A stretch of 64,000 bases of DNA from Punica granatum (taxonomy: Eukaryota; Streptophyta; Magnoliopsida; Myrtales; Lythraceae): the NCBI RefSeq assembly GCF_007655135.1, contig NC_045134.1:24390568-24454567 (forward strand), in the 5' to 3' direction. Below are positions 26,801-39,602 of the stretch, one piece after another (the stretch's first letter is position 1; the number at the start of each line of letters is the position of its first letter). Both the position numbers and the translations under genes were made by a program. The notes beneath the pieces were generated by a model. It was not told where the DNA came from. It searched no databases and saw nothing but the letters and a program-made list of their open reading frames with translations.

Positions 26801-29800
26801 TGGTGGTCAAAATTCGGCGAAAACAAAACCTTCGAATATGCAAATTTGGTCTTGCATTGCAGAAGCTCATTTATCCTCTCCTGTGTTTGACTTTTTCTGG
26901 GGACCTGCTGCTACAGCTGTAGTGGTTCATAGTGACTATATCTATTCATTCGGGCAGTGGCTGCTAAATAAGCACCACAATAGTTTCCATGCAATGAGTG
27001 AAAAGAATCTCTGCATTGAAGGAAGCACAGAAGGGGGAACCATGTATTTTACTGATCCGAACATTTGCAAGATGAATGGGTTATCAGTTGAAGGCAGTGG
27101 CATGCCTTTTATCTCAAGGACTACTCTGCTTCCTGGAATAAAGCATAATCATGAAGCCAATTGCACAGTTTCAGAAAGAGCGGAACGGAATCATGCTATG
27201 TTTACTACAGTTGGATCACATACCATGTTAAATGTGGTAGACGAACTCTGTGAATCTATTCCAGTATATCATCCCGAAGCACTCTGCTTCAACATATATT
27301 TAGGTACGTCAAACAAATTCATTTGTGTATACAGTTCGGTCTTATATGCAGTCTTGCAAGTTAATTTGACTGACCTTGCTTCTCTGTTGTTAGAAACCAC
27401 CACATAATTTGAATGATGAGGCACTAATAACTGTACCACTATTTAGTACTGTTCTCCTAGATAATCTCTAGGAATCGCATGCTAATTTGCTTCCCTATCT
27501 AAGAAACTCTCTGCTTTTTGTTAAGCTTTTATCATCGATTAGCTGATCATCAAGTTTGCTGCTTCTGGGTATGTTCTTCATTGCGGGTTTCTGATGTTAT
27601 TAGGCAATTGGAGGCGTGCATATATTGCTCTGCAACATCTTGTGCAACACCTTTCTGATGCTCCTGGCAAGAGATATACTCATTCAGATTGCGGCAATAC
27701 TATTCCACAGATTGTTCTATTAAGTTATCTCAAGGGAGCTCCGCAAGAAGGTTCAACCAATAAGGGATTTCAGTGGGATGGAGGTGCTCTTTCAATCAAT
27801 TCTTCTTTGCAATTCCAAGTAGGCTCGATCAAGTCGGCCTCTGAAATGTGGTCTTATGGTTCCAGTAATGTGTTCGCTTCCTCGTCTTCATCCACAAATG
27901 AATTCAGTGGCCTTGCCGAGTCTCTTGAGAAGTATGCTGGGGCAGCTGCCATCAGTGACAAAGAGAGGAGAGAAATTTTAGCAGCTAATGATCTTTTAAA
28001 TGAAATCAGTAACTCACAATCGAGTTCTGTTTATGAAGGTCTTGATGAGCCTGGAAAAAGGTAAGTCTCTGGGTGGTTAGGTGCTTCGTTTGTTTTTTTT
28101 CACGGCATGTCTCTTAAGCTTAATTTCCTAGCTGGCTAAGATGCATGCGCATTTCAATTTAGTGAACAGTGTGAGACAAGGTGTTGAGACTTCATGTGCT
28201 TCCCAAAATCAGTGGTAAATCTTCGTGTATGAGCATCCCCACTAATCAGATGAATGGTTAGGGCAACATTAACAACTAACAATGCTTTTTGCAACTTTTC
28301 CTAAATCTATTTTGTTTTCATATTTGGATAAAAGGTTAATTGCACATGATATTGACGGGATCTTAGTGTCTTTTTTTATCACACATTTTAATTTAGTGTT
28401 TTATTTTCGCTTAGGTTTTGGGTTGGACTTAGATATCAACAAGTACAATTCTTCCATGAATTTGGGAGAAAACCATCAGTGGAGGAGTTGGCAATTGACT
28501 CTGCAAGTGTTTGCTGGGCCTTCCACTCTGACTGCCAAGAAAGTCTATTGAGTTCTTTCCTTCCAATTGAATCGTCGTGGAAAGAACTTCAGGTTATGGG
28601 AGTTGGACTTTGGTTCAATAATGTAACACAACTTCGTGCAAGGGTGAGTAATTAAGTATTATCCTGTTCTCATAAGGGCTTTTTGTGTGCTGAAAAGTCA
28701 AATATACGATATATTTCATTGCTTTTCTATCACTGTATAGAGTCTTGTTAATTATTTCTATCATTTTCTTGTTGATTATGTCTATTGGTAATGAGTTAAA
28801 GCGAAATTGATTTGTCATATTGGACCGTTGTTTGGGAGACAAGTTATCCTTCTGCTTATCATATATGTAGGAATTGACTTATTGCCCTCTCACTTATTTT
28901 GCTCTGTTATGCTTTCAAAATTGTGCAATTGTTTTGCGGAGAAGATTCTGGTTGCAAATATTGGCATGGAGTTGGTCAAGCAGTCTAACGCAGGTTTTTC
29001 CCTATAGATGGAGAAACTGGCGAGGTTGCAATACCTAAAGAAGAAAGATCCTAAAGATTGTGCACTTCTTTATGTAGCACTTAACAGACTCCAAGTGTTG
29101 GCTGGCTTGTTCAAAATCAGCAGGAATGAGAAGGATAAGCCTTTGGTGGGATTTCTTTCACGTAATTTTCAGGTAGTGTATATCATAGTTCCATCTCTTA
29201 TTTTTAGCTTTTAGCAATCACGTCTATTTGTTATATAAGCTGGATGCCCTGTAAATTCTTCAGAGGCATCATATTATTGTCGGCAGGAATTTGGATGGTT
29301 ATGAAATTTAATATCCAATCGATGTTGATAATGCACAATCATATTCTCATTGAATTTAATGAAAGATAACATTTTTTATGAGTTTCCATGGATAATCACT
29401 GTCATTTTTTTTTTATCGTAAAAGGTTAATAACTTCTATTCAAAAAGCACCGAGAAGATGCAAACACGTATACAAAAGTTTAAACTACTTTTTCATATTT
29501 ATTATCAACTATTTCATCTATTCTCAAAGAGTAAAGAGGAAGAGTAGGAAAATGGATAATAGGACTAGCTGCTGCGTCATCAAAGTAGATAGAATTTTGC
29601 GTTAATTTGGTGATATAGAAGGCCAGGGTTTACCCAGCTATATTGTTTCTATACTTTGTTTACGGATTTTTATCTTCTTTTGCCGACGGGGCTGCTTACT
29701 TAAACATAAATCTGCATTCAAATTTTTTCTCATTGTAGGAGGAGAAAAATAAGGCAGCAGCACTCAAAAATGCTTATGTGTTACTGGGCAGACATCAGTG

Positions 29801-32800
29801 GGAGCTAGCAATTGCTTTTTTTTTGCTTGGAGGTGACACTTCTTCCGCAATCAACATTTGTTCCAAGAACCTTGGGGATGAACAACTTGCTCTGGTTCTT
29901 TGTCGGCTGGTCGAGGGTGGTGGGGGGCCATTGGAACGTCATCTAATTACAAAGCTCATGCTTCCATCTGCAATTGAGAAGGATGATTACTGGCTAGCAA
30001 GTCTTCTTGAGGTCTCTGAAAGATGATTATTTGATTAACCCCCGAAGCATATTTCCCTTGCACCTTTGTTAAGTAACTGTTGTCTCACAATTTTGAAATT
30101 CTTTCTAATATATGCAGTGGCAACTGGGGAACTACTCCCAATCTTTCTTCTGCATGTTGGGATTGCAAAATTACTCTTCAATAGATGAGTCTATGCTCTT
30201 ATCCAGTCATGCTGCCTTTTCGGACCCGATTATTGGTCTTTACTGCCGCTTATTGGCAACTAAAAATTGCCTGAGGAATACTGTTGGAGAGCGTAATGTT
30301 GCGGTTCTTGGTAGGTGGGCAACTCTTGTTATGGCAACTGCCTTGCGAAGACGTGGACTTCATGTAACTTCTTATTACTGATTCTTCTTCGTTTCTCTTT
30401 GTCTCTCTTGGTAATCATTGTTTTCTATATGTAGTTGTCTACAGTGACGTAGAAATATTTCTTCATCATGGTTTTCAGGGTTGGTAGAAAGATGACTTGG
30501 AGAAATAATCTCCGTCTAATAGTGTAGAAGATGTCTAAGATCAAAGTATCCTAATGCCTCTGCATGAATTTGATTCTATCACTAAATTGAAGTGGCAATC
30601 AATATGGTCAATGTCCCTTGAAAAGCTGCAATTTTTCTAATGAATAGTCATGAGCTTGAAAAATCCTATCCTGTGTATTCGAGATCATTCCCTCTTATTG
30701 TTTTCCTAGACCTTGCATTCTAACTTCATTGTGCGGACACTGAAATGAAATTTCATGTTTCCTGACCATTCGAGAAAGAGGGAAACGAATTACGTGAGTC
30801 CTGAAAATGGAGTATTTCTTGCTTTTGGTAGTTTGTCTTCGTTTGAACTCTTCGAATGTGAACTTTTTTGCATGTCCAGGAGCTGCACGTTATATTCATC
30901 TGTCTACATTCAATGTCTATAAGCACAGTGGAGTAATAAATCTTTAATGACCTATCTTCTTTGTCTACCCTTCTCAGATTGAAGCTCTTGAGTGCCTTTG
31001 TTCTTCAAGTTTTGTTGGAGGATCTAATAATTGGAATTCTATGGGTAATGAACATTTGGAAGTTCTACCGGGCATACTTGAGCCATCTCCAAGTAATTCC
31101 ACTAATTGGCTATCTGCTGATGCGGCGGTTCACCTGGAAACCTATACTAAATTTGATTTAGCAATCCATCATTTCTCCAGATTAGTGAGGCAACATCCTT
31201 ACTGGCCAAATGCAAATATAGCAACTACTGAAAGAAATTCATTCCATAATGACAGCAGGATTCATGAACTCGAGAAGTTAAGAGAACACTTCTTCTCTAA
31301 GTTATGGTCGGACCTGGATGTCACTGAACAGAAGTTTCAACTCCATGTTGCTCCTCTTCTTGGGAAGGTTGGTTTCTTTTTAAGTGAATTACTTTCTTTT
31401 CTTCCCACCACTGGCCACTGTAGCTATACATCAGTAAACTGATTTCTTTTCTTTTACTGTTATTTTTCCAGATATTACTTTTGCCTTGCAACTATGGAGC
31501 CCCATCTATTGGATATGACTTACTGCAAGGATACAAGTGCCACGAGAAGTCTCCGCGAACAATTGAGGCACTGGACAGATTGAATTTCTATCCTCTTCTA
31601 TCCAAACTATCTTCAACTTTATCAGATGAAGTTTCCAATTTGTTTTCACGATTAGCTGCTGCTTGTGGCATAACTTGCTCTCAAGTGGCTTCACCTTGTA
31701 ATGTCAATGGTGAGCCGTCTGGAATGGGATCTAGATGGTTGTTTGAGGGGGGAAATCATATTCATGATCTCACACTCTTATTAAGGAACCTAAGAGCTGC
31801 TCAGGAGATATTCTCGGGCTCCTGGGGTGAAGATACTGTCATGGTCCCTGAGGTTAATGATTTGCTTGAGTTTTGTGCACGCTTTGCATCTATTTGGTAC
31901 CAGAGGAACTCAGAAGCTCTCATTCTGATGTTGCAACCCATCCTAGTTTCATTTTCTGATGGGCACATTCCCTATGAAGTTGAGATGGTGGATCTCAAGA
32001 ATGCCAGCAGCCAGACGTCTGATCGAGTGGCTCATGAAAGCGATGCCAATGTTGATGGCAGGAATCCCAGTTCATCTATCATTACGAGTGTGAAACATGA
32101 AAATGGAGGTAACAGAGGGAGTTTGATTCCTGAAGATGAAAAATGGCAAATTTTGGGGGTTTCTTTGTGGAAACACATGTTGAGATTCACTACCCATAAG
32201 CTGAAAATGATTCGCGATAAAATTGATGAGCAGCATATCTCCAGTTCTTCACTTGGTGGTCCTTCACTGTGTTCTGGTTCTGCTGCATGTTCTGGTATTG
32301 ATGGCAAGAATGTAATAGAAGAAATTAAGCTGCTCTCCTCAAGAATGGCCCAGTTGCTGGTTACCACTCTTGCTCATGTGTCTTCTTATCAGGTGAAACA
32401 GCTTGTGGTGCTACTTGACCAAAAGATAGATGATGGGTGGCCTGCCATGACTCTTGCGTGGTTAGAGCCAGGCTATTCTCCACATGGTTTTCTTAAAGAG
32501 CATCCACCTGAGGGCGATATCACTTCGTCTTTGTCTAACATAAATGATGAAATATCATCGTTTCACAAACTATGGGATTCATGGGCTGATCAGAAGATGG
32601 TATCAGAGAGCTTTACAGAGGAGAAGATAAATTTGCTGGAATATGTCAACAAAAGACCATCCAGAGGATGGAAAGAAATAGATAAGAGCATTATGGTTGA
32701 GGAAATTGAAGGATTGGATAATAATGATGGTAGGAGCATCAGTGGTTCTGGCAGTAATGAAGTTGGTACTCCTTCACGGGGTTCCTGGCAGAAAGGATTG

Positions 32801-35230
32801 GCCACCTCTAAGGAGATCACTCCTTTCCAATGTCCCAAAGAAATATGCAAGAAAAATGGGGAGCTTCTGGAGGTTTGTGATTTTTTACCCGTTGCACTTT
32901 CTTAAGTAGTATATAGTTTTGAGAAGGTGCTTTTTTGCGGTGTCAATCTGCCTCGCTTGATTTGTTTGTACCGGAAAACAGCATTTTAAAGCTTGAATTG
33001 GGATCTTGGCAGTAGATGGTAAGCATATTTTCATATTGTCCTTATTTATTTATTTTTTCCCTTCCTGAAACAGGCATTGTGCATTAATTCCATTGATCGG
33101 CAGCAAATTGCAGTTTCTAGCCATAGAAAGGTAAATGAGACTTATCTTTTTCTTTTTTTTCTTTTTCCCTATTTCCTGCATGGACATTTCTCAAGATGTG
33201 GCTAAACAATTTCCTTTGATTAGGGCATAGTGTTCCTGAACTGGGAAGACTCGACTTTCAAAGAAGAGACAAAATCTATATGGTCAGAAGCTGATTGGCC
33301 TCCGAATGGATGGGCCGGTCCTGAATCAACCCCAGTTCCAACTTGTGTTTCTCCCGGCATAGGGCTTGGGAGCAAAAAAGGGGCACATCTTGGATTGGGT
33401 GGGGCAACTGTTGGCACTGGATCTTTGGCCACACCAGGTAGGGATTTGACTGGTGGTGGAGCTTTTGGAATTCCTGGATATGCCGGTGTTGGTGCCTCAG
33501 GTTTAGGCTGGGAGGTTCAACAGGATTTCGAGGAGTTAGTAGAACATCCAGCTACTCTTGAAACTATTAGAACAAGAGCATTGTCCAGTCATCCATCTAT
33601 GCCTTACTTCTTGGCTGGGTCCAGTAATACCCTCATCTACTTATGGGAGGTAAGAAGTTTTATGTTCAGAAATAATGATAATAATAATGGTATATTATTG
33701 AAGCAATAAAATCCTCTTTTCCATGAATCTTTGGTGGTGGCATACATGTGTATAAATGTGAACTATACAGAGCGTCAGTTTTCAAGGCAAATTGCTTAGA
33801 TGGAATTCAATGTGCAGTTTGGTAAGGAGAGAGCTATTGCAACTTACGGAGTGCTACCTTCGGCAAATGTTCCTCCCCCGTATTCTCTGGCATCAGTATC
33901 AGCCGTGCAATTTGGCCCCTGCGGCCACAGATTTGCTACTGCTGCACTTGATGGAACCATCTGCACATGGCAACTCGAGGTTGGAGGAAGGAGGAATATC
34001 CATCCCACAGAATCTTCTCTTTGTTTTAACAGCCATGCAATGTACGTTCTCTCTTTAAACTTCGAAAAACAACCTTTCACAGAATTCGAAAACTATAATT
34101 CCTTTTTGTTTGTTTATAGTGTGTAAGGACCACTACACTGTTGTCCCTCATGTTTCTAGTGTAAAAGGATCACAATATTGAACCGCTTATTTGGTTATGC
34201 TCTCTTCATTGTCTTACAGTAATGAGAATATTTTGTTGCAGGGATGTCACATATGTTACCTCGAGTGGGTCTATTATCGTTGCTGCTGGGTATAGCTCGA
34301 ATAATGTAAATGTGGTTATATGGGATACATTGGCTCCACCTTCCACTTCGCGGGCTTCTATCATTTGTCACGAAGGTGTGCCTTTCTTCATTATTCTGCT
34401 GGTGCAATTTGTGGCAGTTTTTCTAGATTAACTTTTCTGACTTATTTAATGGTAAGGGTGACGCTATTGGAACTGACACACTCTTTTCGAATTTGTGGCA
34501 CTGAAGGCGGTGCTCGCTCTGTGTCCGTGTTTGATAGTGACATTGGGAACAGTTCCGTTTCCCCCCTTATTCTAACGGGTGGTAAGGGTGGAGATGTTGG
34601 ACTCCATGATTTTCGATACATAGCCACTGGAAAGAGTAAAAGGCTGCGACACCCCGATCATGTTGAACACAGCTCGAACTCATCTTTGGGAACTGCAGGG
34701 CCATCTGGAAATGGTACAAAACATGGGATTGAGAATGTTGATGGAATGCTTTGGTATTTACCAAAGGCACATTTAGGTAAGTTTGTTATTACAGATAGGT
34801 AAATTTGAATAATGGTGCAAGTAAAGTTTCATCTAACTTCTCCTGTGGGATGATTTGAATGAAGGGAGTGTGACGAAAATAGCTAAGATCCCCCACACCA
34901 GTTTGTTCTTGACCGGGAGCAAAGATGGAGATGTGAAACTTTGGGATGTCAAGAATGCAAAGTTAGTGCATCACTGGCCGAAGTTACATGACAGGCACAC
35001 CTTCCTGCAACCCAGCACCCGGGGCTTTGGTGGAGTTGTTCGGGTAAATTTGCCTTTTGATTTTCAGACATTTAACAGCTGTTGTCTTTATTGTAGGAAT
35101 GACTGACCTTTTTTTAATGTCACAGGCTGGTGTTACGGATGTGAAAGTTGTTTCTCAGGGTTTTATTTCGTGTGGAGGGGATGGCACTGTAAAGCTGGTT
35201 CAGTTGAGCGATTACACGCACGGGATGTGA
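23884..35230 (+). CDS. Rav1/DMXL (rabconnectin-3 alpha)-like WD40 protein
   Basis: Plant homologue of yeast Rav1 and animal DMXL proteins, whose RAVE/rabconnectin complex promotes V-ATPase assembly on endomembranes; the plant role is inferred. Sixteen exons: 23884-24247, 24616-27303, 27604-28060, 28415-28643, 29008-29172, 29739-30011, 30118-30363, 30978-31367, 31472-32872, 33074-33130, 33224-33649, 33818-34041, 34242-34375, 34507-34776, 34865-35043, 35126-35230. They join in frame to 2535 aa, close to the Arabidopsis homologue (about 2500). N-terminal WD40-type repeats span about 40-900. The Rav1 C-terminal helical region (about 1130-1420) includes YLKKKDPKDCALLYVALNR and the ALKNAYVLLGRHQWELAIAF block. 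Acidic and Ser-rich linkers follow, then C-terminal WD40 repeats (about 2190-2535) such as LTGSKDGDVKLWDVKNAKL. Nothing looks broken. Confidence 0.95.
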
Positions 35231-36440
35231 AGAAGTTTAACATGGCGTTTGCTACATAAAACATTCAGCTCCATGAAATTGGTGAAAATCTTAGGAGTGG
35301 TGAGTTCTTCCATTGCGGATTATCTCTATTACCAGTCATAGCAGGCATTAGGATGTCAGCTCGTAAGGCAGTCTTTCCAACCATGAGCATGGAGGGGAGG
35401 AAAGAAAGAAGGGCCCGATTCATTCCTTTTGCCCATGAAGCTCTGGAATTTTTGCCATGTGCTGGGACTTCTAAGCCTTTGGCTATGATTAAGATCTCCA
35501 GACACCTGAAAGCATCTGATGGTTGAGTAGAAGTTCTGTCGGAGGGTTGAGAACCGAGGCCAATATGCTTTAGCAAAAAGAAAGATATGAGTGTATATTT
35601 ATGAAATGCTTTCATGGGGTTGCCGCTGTTGGCTCGAGAGATCTGCTATAAGTTGAGGGATTAAGCAGACCGAGGCAAGTCCAATTGGTGCTAAGAACTG
35701 CATTTAGGATTTCCGGTGAAGCGTGGCGTTAGGAATCTGAACTCAGTGCTCCCACAATTTTGTGGCATGACGATCAACCTCGAGGGTTATGCCCATGTCT
35801 TCCGGTGTATATAATCTCAGAAACACGGTGTGTGATTGATGATAGGTTTAGTCTTCTTATGGCTTGTTTTGTGACAGCTTGCATTTGGGATAAACATCTC
35901 GAGTTCGACTCGACGAAGATGTACAGTCCCTTGATGATTCATTGTTGTGCGCTACAGTTTGGAAAACAAATAAGCAATGTTTGCCTGGTATAATCATGCG
36001 ATTCTGATTATTATTATTTTTTAGTTATTTGATTAGGCGCATATCAAAATTAAAGAGGGGCCCTTGAATTGAAGTTCGAATGGTTGTTTGTTTGTGACAG
36101 TTTCAAATAATCTAAAAATTAAATAAAATATAAAAAAATGCATGGATTTTATCCTTTAACTGTTTCATAATCAGTAGTTGCCTTGTTTAATAGTACAGTT
36201 GGAGTTTAATCGCGAGGTGTGCTGTAATCGGCTAACTATGTCGTCAAAGGATAGGTTTTACTGGCAGTAATTGGATTTTGCAGGAGTTTGGAAAGCAAGT
36301 GAAATCAGTTTCTGGGCGGAGCAAACCGATATCCGATCCGAGCAGGCATTATTAGGCTTAGTTAATAAGCCGAAAACGTCTCGTAATCTTACCGAAAGAG
36401 GGATCTAATTGGATTGGACTCAATAGGGTACAAAACTAGA
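35231..36440. other. 3' UTR of WD40 gene and intergenic DNA
   Basis: The first several hundred bases are likely 3' UTR of the preceding gene. Open frames here, including a 116-codon frame on the minus strand at 35,265-35,615, have no recognisable similarity. Confidence 0.5.
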
Positions 36441-36441
36441 C

Positions 36442-36568
36442 TGGGCTTTCAAGGCCCATCGTCTTATAAAGAGGAACCCTACTAAGCCCGGTCTGGCCGG
36501 CGCACCCCTCCCTCCGTCTCCTTATATAGCCCTGATTCGTCCTCCATGCTTCGACCCCAAAAACCCTT
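36442..36568 (+). promoter_or_regulatory. Site II / TATA / telo-box promoter
   Basis: TGGGCT (36,442) and GGCCCA (36,453), TATA-like motifs at 36,465 and 36,523 (TATATAG), and a telo-box variant AAACCCTT (36,561) lie in the order seen in plant promoters of ribosome-biogenesis and translation genes. No convincing protein gene follows. The first ATG (36,547) opens only a 44-codon, Leu/Val-rich frame produced by CTT/GTC-rich leader sequence. Confidence 0.5.
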
Positions 36569-36689
36569 ATCGGCAGCTTCTTCTCCCTTCGTCGTCATTG
36601 TCGTCCTCTGCGTTCTTGTTCTTATTCTTCTTCTTCTGCATCTGAATCTTCGAATTTCTTATTTTGGCGTGTGCGTCTGAAAGCAAGTC

Positions 36690-36835
36690 AGCTTCTTGAT
36701 TGGATCTCGGACGGTTTCAGACGATCCAGTCAATCAAATTCAAGATAAAACTTGCGACAGCGAAGCACCAGTATCACTCGCCTGGATCTGATATCTCAGG
36801 CTGATTTTCTAGGCCCTTTACCTACTGGTACATAC
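36690..36835 (+). ncRNA. Candidate H/ACA-like small RNA
   Basis: About 145 nt that can be drawn as two hairpins joined by a hinge. Hairpin 1 pairs TTGATTG (36,696) with CAATCAA (36,731), with inner GATC/GATC pairing. A hinge with AGATAA (36,743), matching box H ANANNA, follows. Hairpin 2 pairs ACCAGTA (36,767) with TACTGGT (36,823) and is followed at once by ACA and three more bases. The upstream telo-box promoter fits a snoRNA gene. The hairpin 1 pocket is poor, and ACA lies at the start of a TACA microsatellite, so chance is possible. No target was tested. Confidence 0.22.
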
Positions 36836-39275
36836 ATACATACATACATGCATGATTGTGAAATCTTGCCAACTCTCGATTTCAATGTCTAATATGTCGG
36901 TTTGAGGATGCAAAAGGCAAAAAGCAAACGCACTCTGTCCCGAGCCCGAGCGGAAGCTCGAAATGGTGTGGCCTGAGGCAATTTCTTCGTTTGTGAAAGC
37001 ATATTCCAACTTACTCGCCTGTGTGGTCTTTGATTTCGTGATCACATCGGGCACAGTGTTGGATCACATCACATTCCCTCTTCCTCACCCGACGGCCTCG
37101 TTCTTCCCCAAAAAAACAAAAGGATTTATTATTTTTTCTTCTTTTCTTTCCATGATTGAGTCATTGCCATACGAATAAGATTTGATATCACTGGAGTAAC
37201 AGATAAATTTTTTTATTTTTTTTAAATGGGCAAAAGATTATGGCATGGAAGGGTAATTTTTATCGGCTTCTTTGGATTTTCAAATAAAAAATTTTAATTT
37301 TAATTTAACACATTCCGGAATAAAAATATATATTTTAGTCCAAAATTTTAATTTTTTAATTTTATTTCAACACATCACCTAAAAGTAAAAATATACGTTT
37401 TTTAAATTAAATTTATAATAACATCTCACTTGTCATTTTTCACAATTAAAATTAAAATTAAAATTAAACTCTGAAACTAAATGGATCAAACAATTCTCAA
37501 ATCTGTTTGGCACATGGATGGACCAACATTTGGACAATGATGACATAAATAGTGTCAAATTTCCCATATTATTATTTGACTTATTAATTATGATAGGCCA
37601 TCGAACTTGGGGTATGTATTGCCTAAATCAATGCCCGTTTCATGAAATTAAAAAGGCTACACAGTAAAATCAAACAATAAGTTGAGGTAACCGGGTGAAT
37701 TCAACTAATGATATGAACGTTAAAAGGAACTCTCTAATCTTTGGATTTAATTGTGTAATCTTAGGCATGACAATTTGAGTTAACAAATTAGAGTCTTCTC
37801 AAACAAGCATAATCCAATTAAACCACATTATTATGCTTCGACAATCTATACCGGACTGATGCACATCAATGTTCCCAAAACAAGCCACAGCTCATCAATA
37901 TATATAGCAGAATTGAGAAATAAATAAATCAAGAAACAAGAGTTCCACATAAACCTTCAGCAGTTATTATCTCGAGGAAGTCGAGTCCATGGAAGATAAA
38001 ATGCTACCAGAGCGACCAGATTTCAAACAATTTGCGTTTGGTATTAGAGTTGAGTATAGTTATTTTAATTAATTTGTATGATTGTGTTGTTAAATTATGA
38101 TAAAAGTGTGAAAAAAATTAATGAATAGTTTAGAGAAAATAATAATTATGTTGTTCAATTGTAAAGAAATTAATGAACAGTATAAATAATTTAATATTAA
38201 AAATTGAATCGAATGGTTAAAAAAAATTAAAAAAAAAAGTAATAATTATATTGTTGAATGAAAGATAAGTGGAATTAAATTGAATAGAATTAACAAAAAT
38301 TTCTAAAGCCAGATGGCCCAATCGTGCTGCAGTTAATGTCGGATGAAAATTGATGAGATAGGGAGCACTTAAAACTTATATGTCATCATGCTTTGGGTTT
38401 CCCTCTTGATGTTGGACACCTTGAAATTTCACCCAAAAAAAAAAAAAGAAATATATTATGCTTCCACATCCGTAATCTTAGGAGTTGAAAGGTTTTTTTT
38501 TTCAGGGTGAAAATTTATGTATTTCAATTTAGTTCTTTTTTTTTAAGGAGTTTTTGTGTTTCCAGTTTTCTTCTATTTATATTATATATTACATAAAGTT
38601 TGAATTCAAAATCTAGGTCGTTACTGCAGTTTTACACGCTTTGTTTAGTCCTTAACATTCTTCTCGGTTAAGAAAGCCCCTAGTTAAGACTGGTTTTCAA
38701 GAGTTTTTAACATTATGCCCGCCAGCAGTATCGATCGAGCCGATTATATACCGGTCTGGTCCAGATAAATATACGAGTCACCATATACCGCGCATGAGTA
38801 GACCATGCATAACCTATATATGATGTGTGCAACAAGTAAATACTGATGATATATAACAAAAATAGAATCAATAAATAAACGAAAGGACCAACTCTTGCAA
38901 ACCTTAAGCATAACTAATAATGGCTTCTCATATATTTGATTGTCCCGATAAACCCGTGCAAATAACATGTTACATACGACCCATGGAAACATTGTTCCGA
39001 CTCCGAGAATCTTAGGTCCTGTTTGGATTCAGGAACAAAAAATTTTAACTTTAACTCAACATACTACACAACAAAAATACATATTTCCCAAGTCAAAAAT
39101 TTTAACTTTAACTTTAACTCAACATACTACACAACAAAAATACACGTTTTCCAAATTAAATTTATAATCGCATCTCATTTGTCATTTTTTAAAATCAAAA
39201 TCAAAATCAAAATTAAAGTTACTATTAATTCTGAATTCAAACGCACCCTTAGTACCCAAGATATATGTTTTGCCG
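36836..39275. other. AT-rich intergenic DNA with MITE relics
   Basis: No gene seen. It holds a TACA microsatellite (36,830-36,850), a diverged relative of the Tourist-like MITE at about 37,261-37,500, another AT-rich repeat-like stretch at about 38,035-38,300, and the Tourist-like MITE at 39,015-39,248. Confidence 0.5.
39015..39248. mobile_element. Tourist-like (PIF/Harbinger) MITE
   Basis: A 234-bp element starting GGTCCTGTTTGGATTCAG and ending CTGAATTCAAACGCACCC, imperfect inverted repeats. It is flanked by TTA on both sides (39,012-39,014 and 39,249-39,251), the target duplication of PIF/Harbinger elements. An internal segment of about 50 bp (AACTTTAACTCAACATACTA) is tandemly repeated. 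A diverged relative lies at about 37,261-37,500. Confidence 0.7.
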
Positions 39276-39533
39276 CTACCTTAGCTCTCTAGTCAGTCTC
39301 CCTTTTGTCGCTTCGATGCCATGGCCAAGGGTCCTTGCCTTTTCTTCTATTTCCACCAGGGTATCCATGACAAGTTTAATTTTTGACCACCGGAGGTGGA
39401 TTTCCTCCGACCGGCGATAGCTCGATTTTCTCAGATCTACCAAGAATTCCAGCCATGGGTCGTTCAGTGCTACGAGGGCCTGGAAGAACTCCTCATCGGT
39501 TGGCAAACCATAGAATGCGCAAGCCGGGTCCAT
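39276..39533 (-). CDS. Possible small gene, 85-aa hypothetical protein
   Basis: An ATG-initiated frame of 85 codons starting MDPACAFYGLPTDEEFFQAL. It is hydrophilic, with a Lys/Glu/Arg-rich second half that should be largely helical. A TATA box (CTATAAATAGG on this strand, at about 39,604-39,614) sits some 75 bp upstream of the ATG, a normal spacing. No family is recognised. The frame can be extended upstream without an ATG, but the TATA box then falls at its start, favouring the start given. It could be a fragment of a larger broken gene. Confidence 0.33.
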   Translation of the reverse strand: MDPACAFYGLPTDEEFFQALVALNDPWLEFLVDLRKSSYRRSEEIHLRWSKIKLVMDTLVEIEEKARTLGHGIEATKGRLTRELR

Positions 39534-39602
39534 GACAGAATGAATCGAACGATATTCTTGCGCAGGTGAAAGTTGATGGAAGGATTGTATGGATGCTACC
39601 AC

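Noticed and set aside
35265..35615. 116-codon minus-strand frame after the WD40 gene
   Set aside because: It lies in the probable 3' UTR of the plus-strand gene, with no recognisable family.
36547..36681. 44-codon hydrophobic frame after the telo-box promoter
   Set aside because: The Leu/Val run comes from CTT/GTC-rich leader sequence; a membrane peptide cannot be supported.
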